DNA from: Xiphias gladius
Taxonomy: Eukaryota; Chordata; Actinopteri; Istiophoriformes; Xiphiidae
Direction of reading: 5' to 3'
Assembly (NCBI RefSeq): GCF_016859285.1
Contig: NC_053415.1
Span: forward strand, 12,148,501 to 12,212,500
Length of the DNA stretch: 64,000 nt
The notes beneath the pieces are model-generated. The model saw only the letters and a program-made list of their open reading frames with translations, made no database searches and had not been told where the DNA came from. A program made the translations under genes and the position numbers. Below are positions 14,101 to 31,179 of this stretch, in pieces. Position 1 is the stretch's first letter; each line of letters starts with the position of its first letter.

Positions 14101-14769
14101 TAAGTCTGTATAAGAGTTTCAAAATCATAGCATAATACTGTCAGTAATGTTACATTACTCTTACTGATGATGAGAACACATTTTTATTCATAAACATAGA
14201 AATTCATGTTCATTGTGGGATGACAAGTTTTTTTAAACATTTCCTATATTTTATGCACAAAATAACCTTGTGTGTATAAAAGTCAAATTACTATATTTTG
14301 TGATTCTCATTACATGAAAGGTGGGGCAGTTGCAATGACAGCCTCTGAGGGCTCACTGATTTTGTTTTACAGCCTGCATATTTACTGTGTGGTTCAGTCT
14401 CAACATCTGACCAGTACCAAACAGCAGAGAAACAAAGTTAGCAACGAGTTGGACAAAGAAAGCTGAACATCTAACAATGCTAAAGACCATGATACTTTCC
14501 CAAGGGGTTGTTGGAGACCACACCAGACATTGTACATATTTCTATCAATCCAAAAAAAAAAAAAAAACACATTATGAAATTTGTCATATCATGGCAACAG
14601 CAGTCTAATGAAAAGATAAAAAATTTAAAGAAAAAAATAGATAGAGACTTCATACTGCATGATAGATAAATATTGTGTGTGCCTCTTCTCTAAAAAGAGC
14701 ACTGCTTTTTACTTCTCTTTAATATTAGGACACTTATAATTTATTATTATACTGTAAAAAAATATATAC

Positions 14770-14832
<63 letters not shown>

Positions 14833-17800
14833 TAGAGAGGGAGGGATAGATTTCTTTTACCCTGAAAAACCTGCAGAGGACTTTTAAGTATTTTTTCTCA
14901 CAGTCTGCAGAACGGCCTCCACCTATCAGAGAGTTGGGTAGCAACCTGTATGTACATTATATGTACATAACCTGAGAGGCGAAACCCAGGGCAAAATAAA
15001 CACGACCTCCTAGGGTTATTTTTGTGAACACAAGATAGTAATCTCAGGTGGTATATGAGAGATGTGAGAATATGTTTTCTCTGCACTGGTGGTGGGATAT
15101 GGCCCTCTGATACCCGTGAAATGGTATTACCTTGCTGTTAGGAATGATACTTATTTTGAATAAAATTAGATTTTGGATTCTTCAGATTCACATCACTTGG
15201 TACTCCTTATTTCACCAAGTAGTGCCTGTAGTCTTGTTCGGCTAAAGATCACCTGCTATGGGCTTGTAGGTTAAGAGCAAGGGACCTGCACTGGAGATAG
15301 CGGCCACAAGCAAGATCTTTGTAGTACGTTTTGTTCTGTCTTCTCATTCTGTTGCTGCCTCTGTTTTCGACAGCCTGCAAACTGGGACTCATGGGTAAGT
15401 TTATCATCCTCATCCTAAAAAAATGTTGAAAATGAATAATGATAAAAATACATAATTATCATTATGATCATCATCTTTACCGGCATATTCTTATTTGTGT
15501 TCATAGTAACCATCAATTCATTTGTCATTGTCTACATTTACTACTTCTGTATGTAGCCATTACACAAGTCCCACTCTCATTATGCTTGCTGCTACACACC
15601 CAGAGTATGCATGAAAGTCCTACACTACAAATGCAGGACATGCTGGGCAGGGACTTCTATAATGGTCATTTCTGTATATAAACAATATTTTCCATAAATG
15701 GACCTCTTTCATTTGTCCGTCCCAAATCTGTTTGTGCGTTGTCCTTGTGTCTGCAGTGCTTGATGTGATAACACTGAAGAGATTGTTGTACAGCACAAAT
15801 AGAACTTGGGAATTCAGTCAAATCAGTTTCAAATTGACATTGTACACTGTTCCATATATTATATAATCAGTATCAATTGTGTCTGATATGCAATGCTCTC
15901 TTAAGAGTTTTTTTTTTCTCTCCCTACTTTGCATATATGCAGGATGTACAGTGATGTACAACATACTGTAGATCCAAAGCCTATAATGGATTGATTGCAA
16001 GACAGCATCCATAAAAGTGTACAAATTTTGTACATAAAATTAACATGAATGTAATTAAAAGTGTAGAGTGTAGAGTGACTTGTAACTGACTTGACCTCAT
16101 TTCTTTCCGCTTCCCCTCATATCCCTGTTTGTCCACATGGCACAGTACATGCTCCATGTGACACACAGGGAACAGCTGTGTTCTGAAAGTTGAGTGAGGT
16201 TGCTCATGTTTGCAGTGGATTGTTTTTGTAGAAGTCAGACTGAAGGGTCATGGGCAACTTCACTAGTCCTTGCTTGCAACTTGGCATACTGATCATTAAA
16301 TAACCTTTTTGTTCATCCCTATCGCTGTAAGACGGATGTGTCTCAACATTCATACAGTTCTGCTGTATTAGAGCTTGAGGCAAAGCAGCGATGGCTCAGA
16401 TAGGAGTGGCACCTCCACTCTTACAAAGCTTCCTTCCTCTTTCTCCATCTGAACATAGCCGTGGGAGTATAAACCATGCTTGCTAATTACACACAGAAGA
16501 TCCAACATCTATCTTCTGATGGGAAAAGGCTATTTTTTTTTTTTAGACTATTTTTTCTTTCTGTCTTTTTCTTTCCAATGACCTTATCGTCATTTGTCAT
16601 TTGATTTAATCTGAACGTTCTCTGTAAAGTTTTATCCTTCTACATCAATCTTCTTGGGTCTTATGATGATGATGATGATGATGATGATGATTGCCTGACA
16701 CCTACTGCTGAACTCCTCTCATCGATGTCCAAGGCATCTCTGCTCATGATTGCAAAACTTCTCCATTTTGCCTTAAATATGACAAATAATTTTAATCTAA
16801 ATAATGCTTAATGCTAACTCCCCAAACCCTCATTCATGTTCAAATCCTTTAACAGGCCATTGTAATGGTTTTGCAGATTTCAGCCCTTTTATTAATCAGG
16901 CATCTGTTACATCACTGCCAACCATTTTGAAATGGCTGTAAAGTGTAAAAATGTACTTTCGCAAGGCAGTGCTTGGAGTGAAATGCTAATGCCATGCTAA
17001 CATGCCCATAATGATAATGCTCACATGCTGAGGATTAGAGGTATTATTTTTACCATGTTCACCATTATGATCACCAAAGTTATTACAATTCAGTTCCCCC
17101 TGAGGGGGAAATGAATGTCTGTACCAATTTTGATGTCAATCCATCTAATAATAGTCAAGACACTGCACTCTCTGGCAAAACTTTAAACCTTCTGGTGGCA
17201 CTCGAGCAAAAGTCAGGGATCAGCAAAATAATCGAGAATCATCCTCTTAATATAGTTTAGTCTTGACCAAAGTGGCGGAACGACCAACATGCCATCACTA
17301 AGAGTCGTGCCGCTTGCATGGCAAAGAATATGGTATCACGGAATATGGTGAGAGTAACATATAGCAAACGCAATTTAGTTAATTGCCTAAAACATTCTGG
17401 TAGTACAACCCTTTAGTGCCCCTTTAATATCCCTACAAATTTCCTTATCCCTTTAAAAATATTATACTTTATTTTGTTCCATTTAAGTTTTCTCAAGCAT
17501 CTGATTTACAAACCCCCCTTACAATGCCCCTAAGGTAAAGTATCGCTAATGACCTCTGATTCATTGAAACCTGACCATTGCCCCTCAGCCTGAGGACAGT
17601 GGTGCCCAGGAAGAAGACACCCAGAAGCACTATGACCCTGTGGCTGCTGCTGCAGAGGCCTGGGGGGATGATGGTTCGCAGCCCGTCCCATATGACCCCA
17701 TAGCAGCTGCCAAAGAGGGCTGGGGGGATGAAGGAACCCAACCGGATAGCTATGACCCTGTGGCTGCGGCTGAGGAGGGATGGGGGGATGATGGGAGCCA

Positions 17801-19567
17801 GCCGGTTCATTACGACCCCGTGGCTGAAGCCCAGGAGGGCTGGGGCAATGACGAGAGCGAGCCGGTCACAGAGGTGCCTGCCACACCTGCTGCTGAGGCT
17901 CCAGCTGACACCGCTGAGGAAGAAGCCAACCCAGCTGCCACCACGTTGGATAATGAAGAGGGTCAGGTAACCAAGGAGAGAAAAAATGGAGAGATGCATC
18001 TGGACGAAAATGGTGGATGCATCGACTCTTGAGGAGGAGGTTTGAGCATGGGAAAGAAACAGATGATAAAGAGAGAAATTGTGAGTGAAGGGTGGAAAGA
18101 TGGAGAAATCTTGAGATGGAAAGATTTAGGATGCATCTGGGCCAGCAGCACGGATGCATCAACTCTGACACAGAAGGCAAGATGGAAATTAATTGATGAG
18201 GGAAAGAAAAGAATAGAGACATCTGCTTCTCAATGCACATAATTAATCCCAGTCACTGCTAATCACAAGTCTGCGCACATAATATCCTGTGCAAAAGCTT
18301 TATATTTATGGCAACTGTGCAATAGTATCTAATCCTGCTGTCTATTCAACATGCCTGCATTAACTATGACTTTGCTGTTTAGGCTTTGCTGCTTGTCCTT
18401 ATGTCTGTCTTTGTCTTGTCTGTCTGTTCTTCTTTCTCTCATTCTTTTCACCTCCTTATTTAGGGCCTTTATCTGTCTCATTCTCTAACCTTTCTCTGAT
18501 ATTCCTCTATGTCTGTCTGCTCCCAGGATGAGTCTGCAGCAGCTGCTGCAGCAACGCCAGAAGAAGCAGCGGCAGAAGAGGTGAGTGCAAGACTTACTGC
18601 AAAATTGTAGATATTAATGTAAAGTTATTTTCTTCCAAAACAATTAGCAGCATAGCAGTAAAAACAAAATAATATATATTAATTCTGAAAAACCTCATGT
18701 ATCAGGATTTTAGTCATTATACACATCATAATTCTAACAACTTACATTACGTATGATTGTTGCATGGTTATGTGTAGGAAGTGTAACTACATGGGGCATC
18801 TTTTAAAGGTTCTGTGATACCAAAAAAAAGATCTATTATCTTATCAGGTCATTTTATCAGGTCATTAAGAATTTTCATATTTCTTAAAAAAAAAAAAAAA
18901 AAAAACGCCGTGTGTATTTTTAGGATACAGGCAATTATTTGTATAAAATTCTGCTGGTAGATTTTCTTTCTAATTTTTCAAGAAATAAGACTTTAAGGGC
19001 TCAATGATGTGCCTTTAAAAGATGAAGAGTTGCAGTGTGAACAATTTGCCAGGAAATTGCACCTCTTTTTATTGTCTAGACACCTGCAGTAGCAGCAGAA
19101 TCAACAGAAGCAGCATCAGAACCTGCAGAAATGCCACCTGGCTTCTTGTTCAAGGTAAGTCAAGATACAGGACAAAAAAAAAAAGATTCAAATGTGCTGA
19201 AACCCTACCTAAGCCAAATATATCTTGTACGTATTGCAGTAATTCATGTTGGTATTAATATGATATAGGTCCAGGTGATGCATGATTATGCTGCCAACGA
19301 CACAGACGAACTAGAGATGAAGGCTGGAGATGTGGTGCTAGTAATCCCCTTTGAAAACCTGGAGGAGCAGGTACACACACACACAAACACACACAGGTAT
19401 GCTCTGTTGTCCGTTGTGTGGCAGTGACAATGAGTTGATTATTTGCGGTGTGTCGGTGTGTTTAGGATGAGGGCTGGCTGATGGGAATAAAGCATGACGA
19501 CTGGCAGCAGAACAAAGAAAATGCCACTAAAGGAGTATTCCCCGAAAACTTCACCCAGAGGCTGTGA
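6243..19567 (+). CDS. bin1: Bin1 / amphiphysin II, N-BAR and SH3 membrane-curvature protein (19 coding exons)
   Basis: Bin1 senses and makes membrane curvature in endocytosis and T-tubules. Exons: 6243-6329, 7322-7402, 7654-7708, 7865-7959, 8519-8614, 8741-8851, 8965-9057, 9390-9475, 9691-9766, 10317-10372, 12436-12505, 12626-12748, 12947-13030, 15374-15394, 17589-17966, 18527-18580, 19080-19154, 19269-19370, 19466-19567. They sum to 1845 nt, one open frame of 614 residues, all GT..AG with matching phases. Residues 1 to about 278 form the N-BAR domain ([13 protein letters not shown] helix 0; [16 protein letters not shown]). Residues 176-206 match the BIN1 neuronal exon 7 insert, which separates BIN1 from AMPH. 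Then come a Pro-rich linker (PPPPK), the clathrin box LLDMDLD (352-358), a microexon WDSW, four 20-residue repeats (393-472), an acidic/Ala-rich linker and a C-terminal SH3 (from about 544; ALYDY position reads MHDYAA; GWLMG; GVFPENF). The bin1a/bin1b co-orthologue is unresolved. No basic muscle phosphoinositide exon is seen. Gene model certain in outline; alternative splicing cannot be judged. Confidence 0.95.
8965..9057 (+). other. bin1: bin1 exon 7, BAR-domain insert homologous to the neuron-specific BIN1 exon
   Basis: The exon is 93 bp, phase 0 to 0, and encodes 31 residues that start [15 protein letters not shown] and end SRSQ. Length, position (between the IKITK exon and the AEEEL exon) and pattern (P-x-S-L-L-E-x-A-x-P-x-W-x-Q-G...A-H-x-V-A-Q) match the mammalian neuronal exon 7. 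In mammals this exon is brain-restricted and modulates dynamin and partner binding. Because it is in frame it can be a cassette here too; tissue use is inferred. Confidence 0.85.
9390..9475 (+). other. bin1: bin1 exon 8, flanked on both sides by GT-repeat DNA
   Basis: The exon encodes [20 protein letters not shown] and continues EELPSLWN plus the first two bases of a Ser codon. Its acceptor lies at the end of a GT-rich tract (9331-9386), and its donor (AACAG|GTCTGT) runs straight into an almost pure (TG)n array of about 63 bp at 9483-9545. The exon is 86 bp, so skipping it would shift the frame inside the BAR domain. Confidence 0.9.
9483..9545 (+). repeat. (TG)n array immediately after bin1 exon 8 donor
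   Basis: About 31 TG units starting seven bases after the exon end. In the transcript this is a long UG repeat, the class of sequence bound by TDP-43 and CELF proteins. Confidence 0.95.
11136..11182. repeat. (AT)n microsatellite in bin1 intron 10
   Basis: This is an almost pure AT dinucleotide array in the roughly 2-kb intron between exons 10 and 11. The rest of that intron (10373-12435) shows no exon-like basic segment. Confidence 0.95.
14758..14833. repeat. Compound (TA)n(GA)n microsatellite in bin1 intron 13
   Basis: TA-rich array followed directly by a GA array. The remainder of intron 13 (13031-15373) is AT-rich with no further exon recognised. Confidence 0.9.
15374..15394 (+). other. 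bin1: bin1 21-bp microexon encoding P-A-N-W-D-S-W
   Basis: The sequence is acceptor TTTTCGACAG, seven codons, then a consensus donor GTAAGT, phase 0 on both sides. The position, after the LLDMDLD clathrin-box exon, corresponds to the segment of BIN1/AMPH that carries the second clathrin-binding W-box (PWDLW in mammals). The Trp-Asp-x-Trp core is kept but the Pro before Trp is replaced by Asn. It could be included or skipped without changing frame. The call rests on splice sites and motif position; transcript support is needed to prove use. Confidence 0.6.
16663..16691. repeat. (GAT)n trinucleotide microsatellite in bin1 intron 14
   Basis: About nine perfect GAT/ATG units. No coding significance is apparent. 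Confidence 0.9.
16930..17330. repeat. Dispersed fish-type repeat in bin1 intron 14
   Basis: The block reads like a degraded copy of a very abundant teleost repeat: a run of ATGCTAA/ATGCTCA words (16980-17035), then ACCATGTTCACCAT, a GAGGGGGAAATGAATGTCTG stretch, ATGTCAATCCATC and a GACCAAAGTGGCGGA-CGACC tail ending CTTGCATGGC. The family assignment is from memory of such repeats, not a search. Confidence 0.6.
17589..17966 (+). other. bin1: bin1 large acidic exon with tandem Trp repeats
   Basis: The 378-bp exon (126 codons) is phase 0 at both ends. After 14 acidic/Gln-rich codons it holds four contiguous 60-bp repeats, then an Ala/Pro/Glu-rich tail ([20 protein letters not shown]). It sits where mammalian BIN1 has its CLAP/Myc-binding linker but has no obvious equivalent there. 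The long antisense open frame over this exon is a shadow of its repeat structure. Confidence 0.85.
17631..17870 (+). repeat. bin1: Four tandem 60-bp coding repeats (20-residue units) in bin1
   Basis: The units are 17631-17690, 17691-17750, 17751-17810 and 17811-17870. Each begins Y-D-P and follows the pattern YDP(V/I)AxAxE(G/A)WG(D/N)(D/E)xxxxPxx. The invariant core is Tyr-Asp-Pro, then a Trp-Gly followed by acidic residues. All four have the same length with no indels, which suggests recent tandem duplication or selection for register. Confidence 0.95.
17993..18160 (+). repeat. Duplicated intronic segment with four GATGCATC palindromes
   Basis: GATGCATC occurs at 17993-18000, 18016-18023, 18130-18137 and 18153-18160. 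The spacing inside each pair is exactly 23 bp, and the two pairs are offset by exactly 137 bp. Each second copy is followed by (G/A)ACTCT. This indicates a tandem duplication just inside bin1 intron 15, beginning 26 bp after the donor. Confidence 0.7.
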
Positions 19568-20518
19568 ATGATGAGGACAAGACATCATTCCAGCTTCTTT
19601 CTTTATGTCTCTCTTCTTCTTGCCGCTATCCTTCATACCCTCTCTCGCCCCGATAATGTATCTTTACTAGGACTTTGGCCATAGAAGCAGAGCTGTCACA
19701 GGCCTGGCTGAAACCATGCATTTCTAAGGTCTGCTACACTGTGCTAAAAGTGGATCTTGGCATTCCTGTGGATTTCTGCCAACATTTACAAATTACAGAT
19801 GTATGTAGCCATTTCAGAGGTGCCAGTTTGTCTTGCTGCTACTTTGCTGCTCCATACCAGAGGAGTTGATTAGAGAATCCTGATCATACAGGCCTGATTG
19901 CAGGGATGGGGTACCTCTGCAATGGCTACCACTGTGATTTTTATTATAATGTTTTATTTTTAGCCATGTCTCATCATAAACTCCCCAAGGCATATTCCAC
20001 TACCATAACAGAGAAAATGTCTTTTAAGACGTGCTTTTGTCCATCTGATATTGAGAGACTCAAAACTATGTGAAATTATTAAGACAATGCCAAGTGTAGC
20101 AGAGTATCCCTTACACACACAAACACACACACATATATATATACAGTATATATAAAATCTATTTCATATAGGTTAACGGGGTGTTATTACTAAAACCAGG
20201 CTGAAAGGACACTGACGCACACTGAGTAGAGTGTTCGCTATATTTAGAAATTCCGAGCTTGAAACTTCATCACAGTGACTCTGCTAAAAGACCTTTTAGC
20301 TCACAAGGTGCCAAGGTCTAATCAGCTAAACTGCACATATTTAATTAGTCCTGAGGTCCTCAGACTGGTGATCACACCCCTGATGCAATGCCTTTTGGAC
20401 ACATCCAGCCAATCCTTTATTCCTACTTTAATTATTGACTTGTGAAACATGGGCCCTTGGTTGTTGTATTAGTTTAGAATCTATGGTGATATAGGGAGAG
20501 TGAAGCTGTTAAATTCCT

Positions 20519-20524
20519 AATAAA
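20519..20524 (+). terminator. bin1: Candidate bin1 polyadenylation signal AATAAA
   Basis: This is the first canonical AATAAA I see after the bin1 stop, about 950 bp downstream. A second candidate is at 22092-22097. Use is not proven. Confidence 0.4.
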
Positions 20525-23500
20525 TGTATATGCAGTTAACTGGTCATCAAACACCAGCCTAGTTGAAGTGACAGCAGGAATTCAGTATGAAAATGTTTTG
20601 AAAATTAAAACAGAAGTACTGGTCTTAGAGCCCTAAAGAGCAGAAAAACATGACTGTTAAAACCATTTTTGACAGGCATGGGTTTTTTTTCGCCTTTTCA
20701 CAAGGGATTCCAAATATGCATTAGTCAGGCTTGATAAAAAAGCTAGCCAACAAACTACACCAATGAGAAGCTGCTACTGGTCGTATAATAGTTAGACAGA
20801 TATAGTTACAGTTACACCCTAATACTAATCAATATTGATAACTGAGCCAGCCTCATTCGTTTTTAAGAAATGTGCCGAAAACTATTCCTTCTGTTTGCAT
20901 AGAGACAACTTAACTCAAATGCAGATGACTCCGAATATGCACCAGAGCAACTTCTTTTATTTTTGTATGCTGCAAAGCAATGATTACATATAGCCTAATG
21001 GAAATATGTCAACATAATTGCCAACTGAGGACGTTATGGAGTGTTTTGTACTTCTGTCAGGTTTACTGCTCTCAACATAGCCGCACACTGTAGGTAGTTA
21101 AAACTATCTCGCATTCTGTCATTCATTCAGTCACTGACTCAAAAGAGATTCACATTTCTCATGATGTTATTAACATGTAATAAGTGTGAGAGAAAATGTA
21201 TGTATGTGCGATTGTACGTGTGTGTGTGTTAATGGGTTGTTTGGAAACATAAATTCTTTAACTATAGGCTATTGTTATTGAACGATATCACCACCACCTA
21301 CCAGGGGATGAGGCCGTCTGTTTTACAGGAAGCTGGACAGAGACAGCTCAGATGTATTTTGGGTCTTTGTCCACTGGCTGGTATTATGGTTCCAGGTGTT
21401 ATTGTGCATTTGTTGTGTATAAGTGTAATTTTGCCAAGCTGTGATAACAGATACATATTCTATAATGACATTCATATCTGTGTGTGAGTTACTGTGAGCA
21501 TGCTGACTTCCCATGTGTTGTTGTGTGAACACCCTTAATTTTAAGACAATGATACTTTGGTCACTTTTGAGGCGGTTGAAACAGGCAATTTTTTATTTTT
21601 TATCCTTTTTTTAAAAAAGATCTTAGTAAGGAGGGTGGTGGTCAGTTACATGCTGTATGTTTTTCCACCATTCCCCCTCAAACTACTCCTGATTATAATT
21701 GCTGGTTGTCCATCAGTCTTGCCTCAAAACGTTCCCGGGGTATCGTGGTCCAAACAGAGTTAAACATAATTACATGGAGACGGGACACATAGAGATGAAT
21801 TTCAACCCACCAGACTCAGGTGGACAAATTTTCTAATGGTTTTCAGTGTTTTACCCTCTTGAGATGTGCATGATTTTTTTCATGTGTGTTTAAGAAGTCT
21901 CACATGTGAGAACATCACCTGCACATTCAGGTAAACCAATCACCGCTAACATTTTGTTTTCAAATTTTATGTATAGCTTGGTGAGTGTTTTACCTGGGTC
22001 TGGTTCTCTATCTGTCTTTGTGGATCAGTCTCCTGCAATGAGCTATGGGATACAACGAAAAGGGTTTTCCTGTACCTAACTGACCGATAATAATAAAGAT
22101 TACTTAGAATCTCCTTGTGCTTACTGATCTTTGTGGCTCTTGTTCTGATCATTGTTCTTGGTCAATCATCATGTGACAAAATGGATAAAATTAATCCAGT
22201 TGATACCTGTTTTTATGTCCATCTTCCACATAGAAAAATAAGTAGTAGTAAGGGAAAAGGCAAAACAACAAGTGTCCTGCTCTATGTGCTGAATTCTTTG
22301 AATGCATGGATTTTGCTCTTGTGATGTCGTCTCTGCAAATACTGATGTATCCAGCAGGGTGTGCTGTGTTCAAGGACTAACTCTCCGTCCCGGGAAAAAG
22401 AGAAACAGTTTCTGGCGTTAAGAGGAGGAAAGAGGAGCATTGCTGAGTGCTGCTGTCCGTGGTACTGAAACCAACCAGCAGCCCACCCTGTAACCACAGC
22501 TATTCATGCGGGATTCACATTGTGCCAGCCGATGGCACGCTTCACCGTTTACAGTGATCAGTGGCTACGTTTGACAGGGCTGTTTACGTATCATCTTGTA
22601 ACAGGTGATTATCAGCACATGTTCATAACCCAGATGTTAGCTCCATTGGTGGTTCTGAGAGAAAAAAAAAGGCCAGGGCCTTTCTATCCAAGCAAGCATG
22701 ATGTAAATAAAAAGGGACTTTATTACATACTGTATTTCTTAGCACTTTAGTGATTAGTAATTTATGGCATATGATCTTTTTTAAAAAATATTCCCAGCAA
22801 ATAATGCACAGTAGTAATTTTTGCTTTAAAAACAACTTTATGATTCAAATACAAATTGTATGCACAGAGTTGCCAAAAATAAGAATAGTTTACATTATTT
22901 TCTAAAAATAGATCTTTAAATAGTCTCTCCAACAATAGCTTAATATACATATTTAACAAATCTTTGAGCAGGCATATAGAAGGAAGCCTTGGAGTTCCTA
23001 CATAATTGCAATGTTTGAGTCTTCACCAAAGATGCTCAACAAGTGTTTCCTGAAGGAAACTTGGGCAATATGAGCTACATTTGTATCCATATTCTTTCAG
23101 CCACATATCACAAGGTTAGACTTGCTTCTCATAATGTTAAAAAAAAAAATTAGATTTTCTGTACCAATGCTAATCTAAGTCATGGGTGATAGATGGGATA
23201 CAAAAAAAAGAATAATTTAAAGGAGAGCTATCAAGATTAAAGATAACTGTTACTTATCGTGATGCATAGCTGTTGCTTAATACAGTAGTTGAATACAGCC
23301 TGAGTGTTGTGTATGCCTTAACTAGATACTACTGACCTGAAAACTGAAAACCTGAAACAATGAAAAACATGTCACAAAATACCTGATAACAACATAAAGA
23401 TGTATAAATGAACCGTAGGAATCAGTCTGAGACAATCAAGTTGAATGAAAGCAGATGGCAGACTTGGAAGAACAAGGTGACAAGCTGGCCGCTCCAGCAC

Positions 23501-24185
23501 CATGCATCTATCCCGCATCAGTACTTCACAAATTTTGTTAAGTTGAACTAAAAACACTGCAACACATTTATCACGTCCATCATCATCATTCCCATTCAAT
23601 AGTGTTCCAACAAAGCCCTTTTCAGATGTGAAGCTACAGTGCAACACCAGCACACTGCTACACTGCATTCAGTAAATACATAGAACCTCACCATCCACAT
23701 TTTAATGAGCCTTTTAACTTTTTGAGTTAAAATATTATTTTTTAAATTCATTCTAATATACAGCATAGGATCTATAGAGAGGACTAAAGAATCAGTGGAT
23801 TTACTGCAATAACGATTTTGACAGTAAACAGAACAAAGTTAATTTGTTGCCTTTCTTTCCTCCTTAACATAAATTAACTCTATAAATGCCTATGTACATA
23901 CAGAGCTTCAAATCGCACCTTGGTTTGTCCCTAGTTTCTCTTCATGATACTTAAAATTTCTTCTAACTGTATCAGTATGCCCCAGCTTGATCTCAAAACG
24001 CAGAAATGTTGACAAATTACGGTAAATACAGTACAAAGGAATGATGAAACCTGATTGTCTAACATAACTACAAACTTTTTTTGATTTAATCAAAGCTTTC
24101 GTTTTGAGTCACAGTCTCTAAGGTGAGTGGACTGAACGGTTGTGATACTTAAGCCAGCATTTATGTTGGTATTCAAGCTAGAATT

Positions 24186-24191
24186 TTTATT
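24186..24191 (-). terminator. ihh: Candidate ihh polyadenylation signal
   Basis: AATAAA on the minus strand (TTTATT on +), about 320 bp after the ihh stop codon. A longer 3' UTR ending near 22719-22724 is an alternative. Confidence 0.4.
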
Positions 24192-24509
24192 TTTATTTTG
24201 ATTTATGCTGACTTTCTTGCACACCTCAGTCTCTTGTCATTATTAAAAGACTAAAGTTAATCATCTCAGTCTCCTCTATTTGTCTCTTGCACAACTTTAC
24301 TACAAAACAAAACAGAGTTTGTTGAAGTACAGCAAATACAGGCAAGTAGAGTTGGCAGGAAATACATTTCCACTATTAAATCAATTGTCTTTGGTGGTCC
24401 ATCAATTGCTTCCTTCTGTTGAGAGAAACAGCTGTGTTCTGTGCTTTGGTGCTCCTGAATACAGGTAACTAAATGAAAGTCGTCAGTGTGAAACATGTAT
24501 CTGTGGCTC

Positions 24510-30329
<5,820 letters not shown>

Positions 30330-31118
30330 CGCCCCGGGGGGGGGGGAGGGAGAACTCTCCCTTGGGAGAGAGATGTCTTCAGTACCTCACCGGTTCAGTT
30401 CCCGACTCCATCGTCCGTGACAGTCGAAACATCACATCCGAAATGCTCGGAGAAAAGAAGCTCGGCGCCTCGGCTGCACCGGGCACCATGAGGACACCAG
30501 AAAGTTTTTAGCGGCTCCAAAAAAATAGAATCAAATAGAGAAACTTCGCTCCCACCGCCTTACAGAATCAACAGTAAGTGTGCAGGCTGTAAAGTCCGTG
30601 TATTTAAACAAACAGGTTCAAAGTCGATTTGGTGGGGGAGAGAGTTAAAGAGAGAGAGAGAGAGCGCGCGGTTACTGATATCCAAGTTGCAGTGTTGTGG
30701 TTTCTCTCCCTCTCTTTCTTTTCCTCTGAGAAACTGTCCCAACATCAGCCACTTTCGCCTGCCGTATGGTTGGTGCCCTCTCTGGATTGAAAGCTTTTCC
30801 TCTCCATATGCGGCCGGCGTGCAACAAGCTGCAGCTTTCCAGTTGAATTGAAGGGATTCGTGTGTTCCAAAACGATCTGTTGCCACTTCAGACCGCACCC
30901 TGCCAGTCCTGCCCTCCTCTCTCCTCTCCCTCTGTCCCTACCCTGCCACCCACCCCGCCCCTCCTGGGCACAGGGCGCACTGGTGAGTCCTGTCCACACT
31001 CTGCTGGCTTCCAGGCAAGCAGCAAACATAAGGTTTGCCCTTCATTGCTGCCATTACACATTTCAAGTTGCTGTCTTTGTCTCACTGTAACCTTGACAGC
31101 TCTGTATGCTGAAAACCC
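30330..31118 (-). promoter_or_regulatory. ihh: ihh 5' UTR and promoter-proximal region
   Basis: This GC- and CpG-enriched stretch lies directly upstream of the ihh start (minus strand). It contains a G-run at about 30336-30346 and a GA tract near 30649-30665. No TATA box is evident. The transcription start cannot be placed without cap-site data. Confidence 0.45.
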
Positions 31119-31132
31119 CGTTTTGTTTTGTT

Positions 31133-31163
<31 letters not shown>

Positions 31164-31179
31164 GTTTTTGTTTTGTTTT
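31119..31179. repeat. (GTTTT)n low-complexity tract
   Basis: A run of GTTTT/GTTTTT units about 0.8 kb upstream of the ihh start codon. Confidence 0.9.

Larger units (their letters stand above)
19568..24509. other. Convergent 3' region between bin1 and ihh
   Basis: This stretch contains both 3' UTRs and intergenic DNA, is AT-rich and has no coding exon. Candidate bin1 poly(A) signals on + are AATAAA at 20519-20524 and 22092-22097. A candidate ihh signal on - is at 24186-24191 (TTTATT on +). A closely spaced opposite-strand pair lies at 22706-22724. The 22.75-24.5 kb part has little simple repeat and could be a long ihh 3' UTR. Confidence 0.55.

Noticed and set aside
17493..17999. A 168-codon open frame on the minus strand with an internal repeat
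   Set aside because: It is the antisense shadow of the bin1 tandem-repeat exon; the + strand frame joins the bin1 exons with matching phases.
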